In this document: positions 24,389 through 34,765 of the stretch, piece by piece
Layout of the letters: each line of letters opens with the position of its first letter
Position numbering within the stretch: position 1 is the first letter of the stretch
Assembly (NCBI GenBank): GCA_022661535.1
Contig: JAKULF010000004.1
Coordinates: forward strand, 4,898,001 to 4,962,000
DNA: 64,000 bases
DNA from: Eutypa lata
Taxonomy: Eukaryota > Ascomycota > Sordariomycetes > Xylariales > Diatrypaceae
Direction: 5' to 3'
Notes under the pieces: model-generated
What the model was told of the DNA's origin: nothing
Database searches by the model: none
Seen by the model: only the letters and a program-made list of their open reading frames with translations
Position numbers and translations under genes: made by a program

Positions 24389-24950
24389 ACCCCCTTATTT
24401 ATACTTTGATTCCGGTCTTAGCAGAACACATACTCCATTGAATATCAATAGCCATTTCTTATTTCCAAAAGCGTATACTTCTGTGCCTAGGTACTGACAT
24501 CAAAAACTTGCCCAGTGGGGCTGCCTAAGTTAGTGGAGTAAGCAGCAAACTTGGTCTGCTGCCAAAACTCAAGCAGATGCTTTGATGGTAAACACGAATA
24601 ATCTCGAGTAGGGGAATCACCTCTACATCTACCAGCAAATCTAAATCGGATAACTATGTCTTCTTAAGATATGTATCTAGGCGGAGGGCTTAGACACATA
24701 GCGAATTCCTATATATATAGCGGCGCTACGGGCCATTTAGCTAGACTTCCTCTTTTCCTTCTATGTGTAATAACAATTAATTTATCTTACCCCTATGGTC
24801 CATTAGCGTCGTGACAATGTGTAAATTAACCCATGGTCTAGGATGAGCGGTTCTGATTTCTACTAGGCCATGTACAAACTGTAACATCGTAGCCTCTAAA
24901 AACTATAGCTAGACCCATCCCTCCAAATCATTCGCCGTGTTCTTCGAAGA
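24389..24950. other. Intergenic, convergent GH43 / Fic
   Basis: The 3' flanks of two convergent genes. No further gene or repeat is seen. Confidence 0.5.
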
Positions 24951-25829
24951 CTAAGCCCCCATGTTCTCAAGTGTTTTCTTCGACTTCCTTAAAGCAAACC
25001 GAGCAAGCTCACGATGTCCTTTCTTTTTGTCTTCAGGGATCTCCATGTCCTCCTCGTGGAACTTCTTGTTAGCTCGGCGAGCCAAGTCGAGGTACTCTTC
25101 TCGTTCAGCGTCGTTCCCGCCGAAAGTGCTAAGATAGCCCTCGTATTTTAGAAGCAGTATATTCAGTAGAATTCGGCACATCCTACCATTGCCATCACCG
25201 AAAGGGTGGATGCAAATAAGTCGATGACAGTACCTGCTTGCCAGATCGAAGGGGTCGGTAACGTGAGTATGCTCGGTAGAGGCCATGTCTTCTTGGATAT
25301 CTGAGACGAGCTGCTTCATATAGGCTGGAACAGTTGAAGAACGTATGAAGACAGACTTCTTCTTCACGCCATGTCGAGCTGCAATCTCCCAAGTCCTGTA
25401 TTCACCTGGTTCACCCGCGTCTTCTCCCAAGACCTGTCCGGCACATAGCCTCGTATGGACTTCTTTGATGAATTCTTCGGTAATAGACTTGCTGTCGAGA
25501 ACGACATAGTCTACGGCATATTTTAAGGCATCGGCATGGTTGATAATCTCTTGGCGACTACGAATAATATCGTCCAAAGTATGGGAGCGCCCCATTTCGA
25601 GAAGGGCAGTGCGGCCTTCTTCGTATTCCGGGTCTTTCTCGTCGATCATAGTAGGGACTGTCTTGCCGCTAAAGATTTGTCGACCCAGCTTCGCCGTGAC
25701 TTCACGGTTAGACCCAGTGACTTCAATGTAGTTAGAGCCATAGACTACTTCAACCAAGTTGTCTTCGATCTTGGACCAGAATTCAGACATGTCGCCTCCT
25801 TTTTTCGCCGACGCCTGCTTGATGTTCAT
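24951..25829 (-). CDS. Fic-domain protein (putative AMP-transferase)
   Basis: Fic enzymes transfer AMP or related groups from nucleotides to hydroxyl side chains of target proteins. Intronless, 292 aa from ATG 25829; Met14 is an alternative start. The complete active-site loop HPFGDGNGRMCR lies at about residues 208-219, with the catalytic His, the phosphate-binding Asp, GNGR and the final Arg. An N-terminal SxxxE element (S32-NYI-E36) resembles the class II inhibitory helix, but the residue after the Glu is Val rather than the usual Gly or Asn. The region before the Fic loop (FIRSSTVPAYMKQLV) looks like the flap that docks substrates. The last 40 residues are basic. No signal peptide or membrane segment is present, so it is probably cytosolic. 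Fic genes are patchily distributed in fungi and often thought to be acquired from bacteria. Target unknown. Confidence 0.92.
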   Translation of the reverse strand: MNIKQASAKKGGDMSEFWSKIEDNLVEVVYGSNYIEVTGSNREVTAKLGRQIFSGKTVPTMIDEKDPEYEEGRTALLEMGRSHTLDDIIRSRQEIINHADALKYAVDYVVLDSKSITEEFIKEVHTRLCAGQVLGEDAGEPGEYRTWEIAARHGVKKKSVFIRSSTVPAYMKQLVSDIQEDMASTEHTHVTDPFDLASRYCHRLICIHPFGDGNGRMCRILLNILLLKYEGYLSTFGGNDAEREEYLDLARRANKKFHEEDMEIPEDKKKGHRELARFALRKSKKTLENMGA

Positions 25830-27142
25830 CAGAACAGTACCCAGATATGTGGGAAACTTAGTGGTTCGGCCTCTTGTCGATATTCGGCGATGTATATGGT
25901 AAGGTCAACCAAACCCAGCGGGTCATAGTCAAATTAAGTGCCAGGGCAGCAATCATTCGACATATTCGAATCCGAATAAGAAAGATTAACCAACTAATAC
26001 TTGGTGATTATACAACGTTGACCAGTATGATATTAGGATTATTCCAATCATGAATTCTATTTCTAAATGCACTTTACTCCTTCCCTGAACAGGTCTTGAC
26101 TTGCTGTATATAAAGTTTCGGAAATCATACAAAGTTTGTAGTCTAGTACAGTTAGTAGGAGCGGTCGACCACGGATTAATATTGAACTTAGGTAACCTCT
26201 CTTCGGTAAAGTTTAATCCTGTGATGGAAGGGACGATGGGCCTTCGTCGAATTTGGTCTGTCGTCCTCACTGAGGTGTCTTGCTTGATGCGAACCGGTGC
26301 GAATCAATGACAGTTAGTCTATCGTGATGGTGAACACCCAACTCTATCCCGGAAGGTCCGAGATGACAATGGGCCTCCCGTACTAGATTCCGTAGATTTT
26401 AAGCAATGTATCTGCAAAGGCTCGTTCCTTAGTTTGCACTCACTGCGCCGAATTGTTTGAGGGATACGGGATGCTGTATTTTTTCAAGTTCATAATGACG
26501 GTTAGAGAGCTTCGAGACTGTACATATAATAGCAGGTCCTTCGTACCTACCAAATACCTATAAGCTATGATAGTTTAGAATAGAAAAGCTTTTGGCCTAT
26601 TATGATCTACTAGCTCAGTCACTTTCGCCGTAGCATATGTCCCTATCCCAGTTGCCACAATGGACGTATTTCACTTCATAGACTCGACCTCGCAAACTTG
26701 TCCGCGGTGCACGACTTTTCAAACGCTATCATTGCCAGCATTCTAATAGCGACGATCCGCTGCTCAAAGCAATCTTATGTAATACTTGTCACTACTAGAA
26801 TCTCAATGCCGTACCCGACGACTGGTATTCTCAGCTTATTGTATGTTGTGGTAGCCCGCCCCCTGCCCCTTTAGAACCCCGCTTTAGTCTAGCGTATGTA
26901 TACATATTCGTGGGGTTTTGTATAATACTTACCCCGAGGGTGATCCACTGTGGGACACCTCGCTATAACTTTACTACGTGCTTGCTACTGTACCTTTCCT
27001 CAGTAGACTACGAAGCTATGCCCACTCAACAAAACATATAGGTTAGGTTGTTGGTAACTACTAGGCTGCACAAGTAATTATAAGGGACCGAAGCGTACGT
27101 ACACCCATCACCCTGCTTCCCCTTCCCCCTAAACAGAAAACA
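25830..27142. other. Intergenic, divergent Fic / hydrolase
   Basis: These 1.3 kb hold both divergent promoters. No gene, RNA or repeat is recognised. A pyrimidine-rich stretch (CCTGCTTCCCCTTCCCCCT) lies just before the hydrolase start. Confidence 0.5.
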
Positions 27143-28066
27143 ATGACCTCCATACCCCTGAACGGCGACCTCGCCCGGCCGCTATGGGATGAAGACCAGC
27201 CCTCAAAATTCGAAGGCGCATTCGAGCTAGACCAGCCCGACGGCACGCTCGAGACCGCGGTGGTGCGCCAGGTCTCGCGGCCGTGGCTCTTCGGCTACAA
27301 GCCCACCCCCGATAAGCAAAATGGTCGCGCCGTCCTCATCCTCGGCGGTGGCGGCTACACGCAACTGATGGTAGGCCGCGAGGGCATCGCCGTAGCGCGC
27401 TGGCTGACGAGTCTCGGCTTCGCCGCCTTCGTGCTCGTGCACCGCTTCCCGAACGCCGAGACGGGGCCCCATGCGCCCCTTGATGACGCCCGGCAGGCGC
27501 TACGCCGCATTAGCGAGAGCGGGTTTGCGCCGGGAGGGCTTGGCGTCTGCGGCCTCTCGTCTGGGGGCCACCTCGCTGCTGCGCTGCTCGCTGAGTACCC
27601 TGCCGCATGGGCAGTAGCAGCGCCAGTCCCGTCGCCTGCGGACGTCGCTTCGACGCCGCCTGCTAACAAGGCCCTGTCGATGCCGCCGCGGCCGGCGTTC
27701 GCCATCATCGGCTACGGACCCATATCGACGAATGCCGCGGGACGCACTATAGTGCCCGATAAGGCGCCGCTGGAGCCGCCGGAGAAGCAGGCCCTATACG
27801 ATGCCGTGGTGCCGGACGAACAGCTCGTGCGCCCGGCCCCGCCGACTTTCGTCGTCTACTCTGCGAGCGACCCCGTCGTCCCGGTCGTCAATGCGTATCG
27901 CCTGGCGGAGGGCCTCAGGAAAGCCGAGGGCTCTGTCGAGCTCCACGTTTTCGCTGATGCGCCGCATGGTTTTGCTATGGATACGAAAGGCCTCCCGGTT
28001 TCGAAGTGGCCTTCCCTGTGTGAGGCGTGGATGGAGCAGCAGGGTTTGCTAGGTCGTGATGGGTAA
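27143..28066 (+). CDS. Alpha/beta-hydrolase (acetyl-esterase / BD-FAE-like)
   Basis: Predicted serine esterase or deacetylase. Intronless, 307 aa from ATG 27143, which has a good context (AAACAATG). Visible landmarks are the oxyanion-type loop LILGGGGYTQL (about 65-75), nucleophile elbow GLSSGGH (S139), acid Asp in SASDPVVP (D243) and His in DAPHGFAM (H275), spaced as in the fold. The pattern GGGGY..VARWLTSLGFAAFVLVHRFPNAE is characteristic of bacterial-type esterases of the endo-xylanase/acetyl-esterase group. There is no signal peptide. The coding sequence is strikingly GC-rich, with GC-ending codons, while its flanks are AT-rich; together with the absence of introns this suggests, but does not prove, horizontal transfer. 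It sits 3 kb from the GH43 gene, so a shared role in plant-sugar use is possible. Confidence 0.88.
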   Translation: MTSIPLNGDLARPLWDEDQPSKFEGAFELDQPDGTLETAVVRQVSRPWLFGYKPTPDKQNGRAVLILGGGGYTQLMVGREGIAVARWLTSLGFAAFVLVHRFPNAETGPHAPLDDARQALRRISESGFAPGGLGVCGLSSGGHLAAALLAEYPAAWAVAAPVPSPADVASTPPANKALSMPPRPAFAIIGYGPISTNAAGRTIVPDKAPLEPPEKQALYDAVVPDEQLVRPAPPTFVVYSASDPVVPVVNAYRLAEGLRKAEGSVELHVFADAPHGFAMDTKGLPVSKWPSLCEAWMEQQGLLGRDG

Positions 28067-29840
28067 AGGGGTCGATCTATGATTAAAAAATGTATATACT
28101 TGATTTTCGACCAAAATGAAGCAGTGTCCATTCAAAGCTGTCTTGAATGATGACCAAGTTTATTATTCACGTTGATATGTCCTAGTAGAGCATCTATATT
28201 ACCTTATTTTCACCACTAGAATACCAGAAACAAAATACTGTGTTAGGAAGGACGTGCAGCTGACCTAGAAGCGGATGTGTCGAAGCATTCCCTACCTGTT
28301 TCTGTTGAACCGTGACGTCAATTTGACTTGTATCGTTCATAGTCATATTTCAATCCATTATTGTGAAGGATTTTCGAAGAGTTTCTCTATACCACAGTTG
28401 CTGATCGACCAGTTTACAACCCAGAGTCCTGGGGAAGGCAAGTAAGGGGTGCATATACTATTCGTCTGCAACCCCCCCCCTCCCCCCTAGAGCGGTATTC
28501 CCCGTCACTACGGCCCGGCTCACACGTCACAATCAGACCTTTACATTGACAGCCAAGGGTCCAATCGCCGGCTGATTCCTAACCCCCCTTTCCTAGCGCG
28601 ACCTGTAAGCTAAGAGGCTGAAATACTCGCCGCTTGCCTAAGTACTTAGGTGGGTGTAACCCGTCCCCGCAACAGGAAATCGGCGCTTCCTACAAAGAGC
28701 ACATGGCCCTGCCTGTGCCTCACTTCAACAACAAGACGATTCTAGTCGAGAAGGACTATCGACGTACGCCATCGTGATCGACTACAATGGCTTCATCCGT
28801 CCGACGGGTACCGATCATAACGCGGTTGTTAGCGCGCTATCACAGAGGATTGCTCGAACGGAAACATCATCGGAGGTGTCCTGCCGTCCATAAGGAAGTG
28901 GCGCCCTGGCGGCTAGGCGTTGGTTATCAGTGCCCGGCTTCCCAACGGGGGCCCTCGCTCGACGGTCGTAACCAACTTCAACCCGAAATACCTCTAGTTG
29001 GCAGGTGTGCGCATCAGTTGACGGCCAGATCATCTGGACTCTCAAGTAAGTGGTCTGAGGTCCCGTGGGACGGCTTGTCGATATCAGTACTACCATAGTG
29101 CACGATGGGGGTCTCAAGCCCATAGTTTGGCCTACTCGCACAGTTCGAGATTATTTCATTTATTGGGTGGTTCTCAACCGAGTTAGAGGGTGTCGAATGT
29201 CGGGCATGGATAGAGGGGGATGTTTGAGTCGACTTGGTGCTATGGCGTGTCGTGGGGTCATGTGTTGGGCCCGTATATGGATTGTCTTCTTTGCAAACAC
29301 AGTTTCTTAAATAAAAATGTAACCTCTTGACTACATTTGAATGTGTCAAATGACTAATCGATTTTCACTTATGTAATAAAGGGGCCAAGTAAACCGAGAA
29401 TGAAATGCCCAGGTTTCAACGACATTTGGGCATGCAATTGGCTACTTCAGGAACTATAGTGACGAAAGTCGTGGTTTTAGGCAATCAGAGTGCCACCTAT
29501 GAGTGCATATAATATAAATATATGATCAACAAGGACGCGAGGCCGGTAGAGTGAATCAGCTTGGGGTCTTAGAAACAAAAGCCCGATACTTCTGACTAAC
29601 TTTCAGTCTGGATGTAAAGTCGAGGTGGTTCGCCTTCGCGCGTGCATGGGTTTCACATGATTCATTTTTGAAGGCACCCGAGTGAGCTCATCATCATTAT
29701 TATCATTATAATGAGCGTAGGGAGTTGATGTATATATCGCTAATCCAACAAGACGCCTTTCTATTACGACAGCCTCGTATGTCAACTTGGAAACATTTCA
29801 AACCTACGTACTAGGAACTAGTTCGAAAAACACATACACG
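28067..29840. other. Intergenic with possible coding relic
   Basis: No intact gene. Between about 28660 and 29060 the base composition turns coding-like and GC-richer, and several frames give short protein-like stretches (e.g. KEHMALPVPHFNNKTILVEK and IVIDYNGFIRPTGTDHNAVV) interrupted by stops and frame changes. This may be a decayed gene of unrecognised family. A homopolymer C run lies near 28472-28487. The rest shows nothing. Confidence 0.4.
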
Positions 29841-30731
29841 ATGATAACTCTCACAGTCATCATTTCTATACTTTACTCCTACGCGTCCTACGCGCTTGCT
29901 CTCACCGGTAATCCCTCCCTACCCGGCACGAATCCCCTCAACCCCTCCCTCAGAATAGGGGTATGGAAAAACACGACAGAGCCACAGATGACCAACACGT
30001 TCGCCGACACAGCCGCACGCCCAACTAGCCAAGCCAGAATCTCTATTTCCCCCTTCCTAGGCCCAGTCACCACGACATGTTCTCTAACGAGCTACACTAC
30101 CAAGACCATCCTGTCATCATCCGTAAACGACATCCTGCCTACGACACGCTACGCCGTGCTAGTGGACAGTTTCGACCTGGGACCTCTAGAAACCGCAAAC
30201 GCGGTGATACTTCCGCTGGAGGAACACGTCACGGTATTCCTGATCACGGGCGCAGCGGAGGGATTGCATGTGCTTGATGCTGACGGTTCGACCGTGTGCG
30301 CGTTGACGCCCCCGCCGCTGCCCTTGATACCTGTTCGCCCCACGACGACGACGACGAGCTTCGACGTGGTGATGTCGACTATGGCGTGCGTTGAGACGGC
30401 GAGTTTGATCCCGCAGAGCTTTGAGATAAAGCCGACGTTGTCGGAATCGGGGATGTCAGAGTCGACGTCCACAACTACACGAAGGACGACGTCGACTGTA
30501 ACGAAGACCATCACTACGACGACACAATGCTCAGGCTCTAATACGGAGGGACAAGCTACGTCAAGCTTGGGTGATTCGTCGTCGATGGGGTCATTGAGCT
30601 CGTCAGGGATGATACCCATTTCGTCTACAGCAGCGTCGGCATCTTCAGATCATGGATCAACAGCAGCTGATGGACACCTTCTACATACCCAGGCGAATCA
30701 CAACGACCGCAACCCAACGCTATGGAGATAG
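29841..30731 (+). CDS. Ser/Thr-rich secreted protein, function unknown
   Basis: Single exon, 296 aa from ATG 29841. The first 20 residues (MITLTVIISI.. to ..YALA) form a plausible signal peptide with cleavage after an AxA-like site. Residues about 80-190 are less biased and might form a beta-rich domain (YAVLVDSFDLG, VTVFLITGAAEGLHVLDADG). From about residue 190 on the protein is Ser/Thr-rich with Thr runs (RPTTTTTS, TTRRTTSTVTKTITTTT), a pattern typical of O-glycosylated cell-wall or extracellular proteins. There is no C-terminal hydrophobic tail for a GPI anchor, so it may be secreted free or lack an unrecognised last exon. No named family is recognised. Confidence 0.5.
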   Translation: MITLTVIISILYSYASYALALTGNPSLPGTNPLNPSLRIGVWKNTTEPQMTNTFADTAARPTSQARISISPFLGPVTTTCSLTSYTTKTILSSSVNDILPTTRYAVLVDSFDLGPLETANAVILPLEEHVTVFLITGAAEGLHVLDADGSTVCALTPPPLPLIPVRPTTTTTSFDVVMSTMACVETASLIPQSFEIKPTLSESGMSESTSTTTRRTTSTVTKTITTTTQCSGSNTEGQATSSLGDSSSMGSLSSSGMIPISSTAASASSDHGSTAADGHLLHTQANHNDRNPTLWR

Positions 30732-31561
30732 TGACCTCAGCTACAAGCTAGCAAGGAGACGCGGTCCCGCCTCGAACTTGAGTCCACACACATAATACAA
30801 TTGAGGAGTCGATGAGAAAGAAAAGGATTTTTTCTACGATTCAAAGGGTCATATATCTAGGATGTAATAACAACATAGCAAAGGCCAAAAAGGTATTTCC
30901 GACTGGAAAAGAAGGGAAATGAAAGGGGAAGGAGAAGACACAATGACAGAGAAAAAGGGGACTGTTACGAGGGAGATGTTAGAGAATCCCACGACTAGTA
31001 CTAGAAAGTTTTGCATTTGCGCATAGTCATATATTGAATTTTGGTGGATTTATACCAACTAACAAACGTCTCTTCTATACACACAAAAGAAAATGAACAC
31101 CAGAATCGAATTATACACATGTTGAAGGTCCTTAGCACCGCACAGACGACTCTACAAGTTGGCAATATAAACGAATTGACAAGTTGCTGCTGATAGGATC
31201 TTATATATGGATAGACCTTAAAACATGATTCGAAACTTACATAGTAAGACAGGCCAGAACACAGAACACAAAGTAGTAAAGCCAGTCATTGTTCCCAGAT
31301 TTTTCCACTACCTATTATCGTATGCTTAATCCATTCATTTCCCCCCCATTACACCCAATCCCTTCCCGATCCAGGCCAAACAATTGCTCCGAACGAAACA
31401 AAATCATATATCACCAAGCCGACCCTGCCCCTTCCAAGAAAGAAGCTTTGTAATAATTACCCCTTGCCGCCAAGCCAAAGTCATCGAGGTTGTCAAGAAA
31501 AGACAATCTTTTGAATTATACATTAATACGTAGAATCCACCAGTGGCCGAGGTGTTGTATC
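30732..31561. other. Intergenic, convergent with PIL1 3' flank
   Basis: Contains A-rich plus-strand sequence, i.e. T-rich 3' flank of the minus-strand PIL1. No gene supported. Confidence 0.5.
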
Positions 31562-32878
31562 CTATACCGCCACCTCGCGCTCTCTGCCACGGTGCTCGCC
31601 GTTCAAACCGCCATCGCTATCCATGACAGAGTGGGTCTGTTCGTCCTCGTCATCTTCATCATTATAGTCCTGGTGAGCTCTGTGATCCCCAGCGGCAACC
31701 CAGGAATCGCGGTCGTTCAGCGGCGCGTCCTGGCCAGACAAGTCCAAACCCTCAGAACGGGCCTTGATATTGTTCCGACGCCTGGTAGACAAAGTTCGAG
31801 CCCGTGTCGACAAGGCTGAGGAAACGGCAGCCTTGTCGGTAACCCAGGTGGTGAGAGCATCCTCACAATCCTGAATGATGGCCTTGCTAGCCTCATAGCC
31901 ATCGTAGGCAGCGCGGGTCTCTCCAGGGGTGACCGGGGTATCATCGATCAGCTCGAGAAGGTGCTTGCCGTATCCGGCGATGATAGCAACCTTTTCACAG
32001 TGTTCGCGTAACGCGTCGAATTGGTACGAATAGGCAGCCTTGATCTTCTCACGCGTTATGTTCGACAACTGTGCCTCTGCGACGAGGGACTCGGCCTCGG
32101 CACGGACAAGTTCTTGTTCGAGAACGACGATCCTTGGCGAATTGGGCTCTTTGTACTTGAGCTGGGCAATCTGATCGGTAATTTTCTGTTTCCCTGTTAT
32201 GACATCAGTGATTTTTTCCTCTATAATCGGCGCGGATATTAGGTTTGGGACTAACGATCTCGGCTGGGCTGCACGGATGCTTCGATATTCCTGATGCTCT
32301 TCATGGTAATGCGGTATTGATCGTAGCGATCAACGTATTGATCTTCAAGTTCGCCGATCTCGTAGATGAGGACACCGAGTTTGTCGGTCACATCCGAAAC
32401 ATCTTCATCGCCAGCTTCGCCCCAGATGGAGAGTTGTTGCTAAGCCAGGGTGTTAGCAGGCGCAAATTCGGTTCGTTTTAAAGTCGAGGGTTTTATCACA
32501 TACCGCGACTTCCATGCGCTCCTTGGCGACCTGCTCTAGACTTCGCATGACATTCTTCTCCATCTTAACGAGTTGTGTCAGCTTCTTAGCAAGGTCAGGC
32601 CCAAAGGCGCCAGCCGTGTTCTTGCGGAAGGCATGTCCTTTGATCCTGTCAGTTATCTATCCAACTTGTCTATAGCCAATGAACCATATGTCCTTACCGA
32701 AGGCACCTTTGCCGAAAAGCCGGCCAGACTTTGTACTCGAAGGGGGAGGAGGTGGGTTCTGGGGATTGATCACATTGTCAGTGAATTGAAGTCAGAATAG
32801 AAGTAATGCGCTCGCTCGTACCTGGATCTGGGAGGCGGTAGGCGCCCTCGACTGGCGCATAGAATATGTTCTGTGCAT
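31562..32878 (-). CDS. PIL1: Eisosome core component Pil1/Lsp1 (BAR protein)
   Basis: Builds the membrane-bending scaffold of eisosomes under plasma-membrane furrows. Five exons give 355 aa: 32878-32822, 32758-32698, 32637-32504, 32439-32256 and 32193-31562; every junction keeps phase. The N-terminus MHRTYSMRQSRAPTASQIQ is the lipid-binding segment, followed by the Pil1-type BAR domain (about 45-270): FGPDLAKKLTQLVKMEKNVM, SIWGEAGDEDVSDVTDKLG, YRITMKSIRNIEASVQPSRD and AYSYQFDALREHCEKVAIIAGYG, here only in part. An acidic tail (DYNDEDDEDEQ) ends the protein. Intron 2 must use an AAAG acceptor eight bases past a tempting CAG to stay in frame, and intron 4 has a GTTAGT donor. Family length is about 340 aa. 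It is divergent from KMT6 over 1.9 kb. Confidence 0.97.
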
Positions 32879-34765
32879 TTTGGCGATCGGTTCGATTCGG
32901 TGCGGTGCGGTGCAGTGCGAGGGGTCTTGATCGCCGGTCGGTTTTAATGAAATGTGGGAAATACTGTCGTTTTTATGTAGGTAATTAAGGAAGTTGTGTA
33001 TGTGGGGAAGACTTCAATCGGAGACGATGGTAGTCAATGGAATGCTAACTATTCTTGGTAAGAAGTTAGAGAGGTAGTTGAAGAAGAGTCGACGGTTTGT
33101 TATTTCTGTTGAAGCTATAGGGAGTAACTGACGAGGACAATTGATGACGATGATGATGTTTTTGATAGTACGAAGTATGTTGGCGGGACAAGTCGGTACC
33201 TTACTTACAGCCTCAGTATATGTATGCAGATGTGGATCAACGGAGACAGGCAAGACGGAAGAATGTCAGAATGTGGTGGTGGTCAATGGCTATGGTGGGA
33301 TAGAGGACAGTGACGGTAATTTTACAAAGGAAGGTGATGCATTCATTATGTACGTAGCAGCCGTAGGTGTATGGATGTAGTATGTACCTAAATTTTGGCC
33401 CCATCCCTCATCGGGCTTTTGGGCATAGAGCGACGTCATACCATCCAAACTATTAATCGTACAGTTTTTTAGTGTAGTACGTATGCACTACATAGGGAGG
33501 TCACCCGAAGGAGTTGCAGTTATGTCAGAATATCAGCCACCCACATGTAGTTGTGTAGGTATTTTTATGCATATTTACTTGTACATACAGGTTGGCTGGA
33601 CAGGCAACGCCTGGTTGTCTATCAAACCTAAAAACTCCCGCTTTCAATAATGCGATTTAACTAAAGGTAGGCAGATTTAATCAAGGTGGTTAGAGTCAGA
33701 TCTCTATTGTAGTCTTTCACTGATGGTTACGTAGTTAGATTATGCTTCTCTAACCATCATCATCATCAGCATTCCGATCATCTGTATTTATAAACAAATC
33801 AACCATCATAGATCTCTTACTTCAGTTAGGTCTGAGTTTCAAAGTCATTGATTGCCACCTCAAGGCATTATTATTGTGGCTGTTTCCAATGCTTCTTTAA
33901 TAGGGTGTAAGCTGAACTTGATATAATCAGCTCCCATAATAGAGTTCTTGAGTTCTTAGCAGTGCAAAGTTGTTTGTCCCAGAAGCAACATATACATACA
34001 AAGAAGTCTCCAGTGCTGTGCACACATGGACGTAGACTATTAATATCGATATTGACAATGTATAGTGATCTATATCAAATTTAGAAGTCTGATAAACAAC
34101 AGTGTCTTATTGGAAGTAATGTAGAAATTATAACCTTTAAAGTCCTCTTGCCTTCTAACTGTGTACCAGGTAAAGGTAGCACCCGCCACACACTTTTCTA
34201 AGAATAATTCACTAGCCACACACACCAACTCTCCTACACTCGCCACAATACACCCTTAACACTCTCCACCCAATTAGCGCAAATTACAGTTCGCGTCAGT
34301 GGAGCTTGACGGCCTCGAGGCTCATAACCGCATCAGCAAGGACAAGTATCATTGAATACTGCAGGCATCAACAGTACGCACGCCGGACCTCATATAAATC
34401 CTCATTCATTGGTAATACAATCGCCCATTTAGACCTGTAGAATTTAACTAAGAACTTCATAGGTCACAGCCAAGCGTAACTCGCTCTAGTCCCAGCATCA
34501 CTGAAGTGTTGACGCGCCCAGTTGCTTCCCTAGAAGTGGGCGCGTCGAGCGTTAAGTGTACGGAGGTGCTTTGGTCCTGCACAGTTTAGATCATCCATTG
34601 GATGTATCTAAAAGCCTGTAATATAGGTATCAGGAACTGGGAAGCATGACCGCGGCTCTACCTATGTTGCTAGGATATTAGTTCCTAGACTGAGTTGGAA
34701 GTCGTTGCTTACTCACTATATCCCACCTGAGGCCTTCACCTCGTCGAAGCACCTGAGGACATAAA
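32879..34765. promoter_or_regulatory. Divergent region between PIL1 and KMT6
   Basis: These 1.9 kb contain the promoters of both genes. Nothing coding is supported. Near the PIL1 start is a run of GGTGC/GGTTC words (32890-32920). A strong GC-rich inverted repeat lies at 34511-34546 (separate entry). CACACACACC-rich sequence occurs at about 34189-34225. Confidence 0.5.
34511..34546. promoter_or_regulatory. Perfect inverted repeat GACGCGCCCA in the KMT6 upstream region
   Basis: Arms at 34511-34520 (GACGCGCCCA) and 34537-34546 (TGGGCGCGTC) are exact reverse complements separated by 16 bp, 220 bp before the KMT6 ATG. The ACGCG/GGCGCG core resembles fungal MBF/E2F-type cell-cycle sites. A regulatory role is inferred, not shown. 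Confidence 0.4.
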
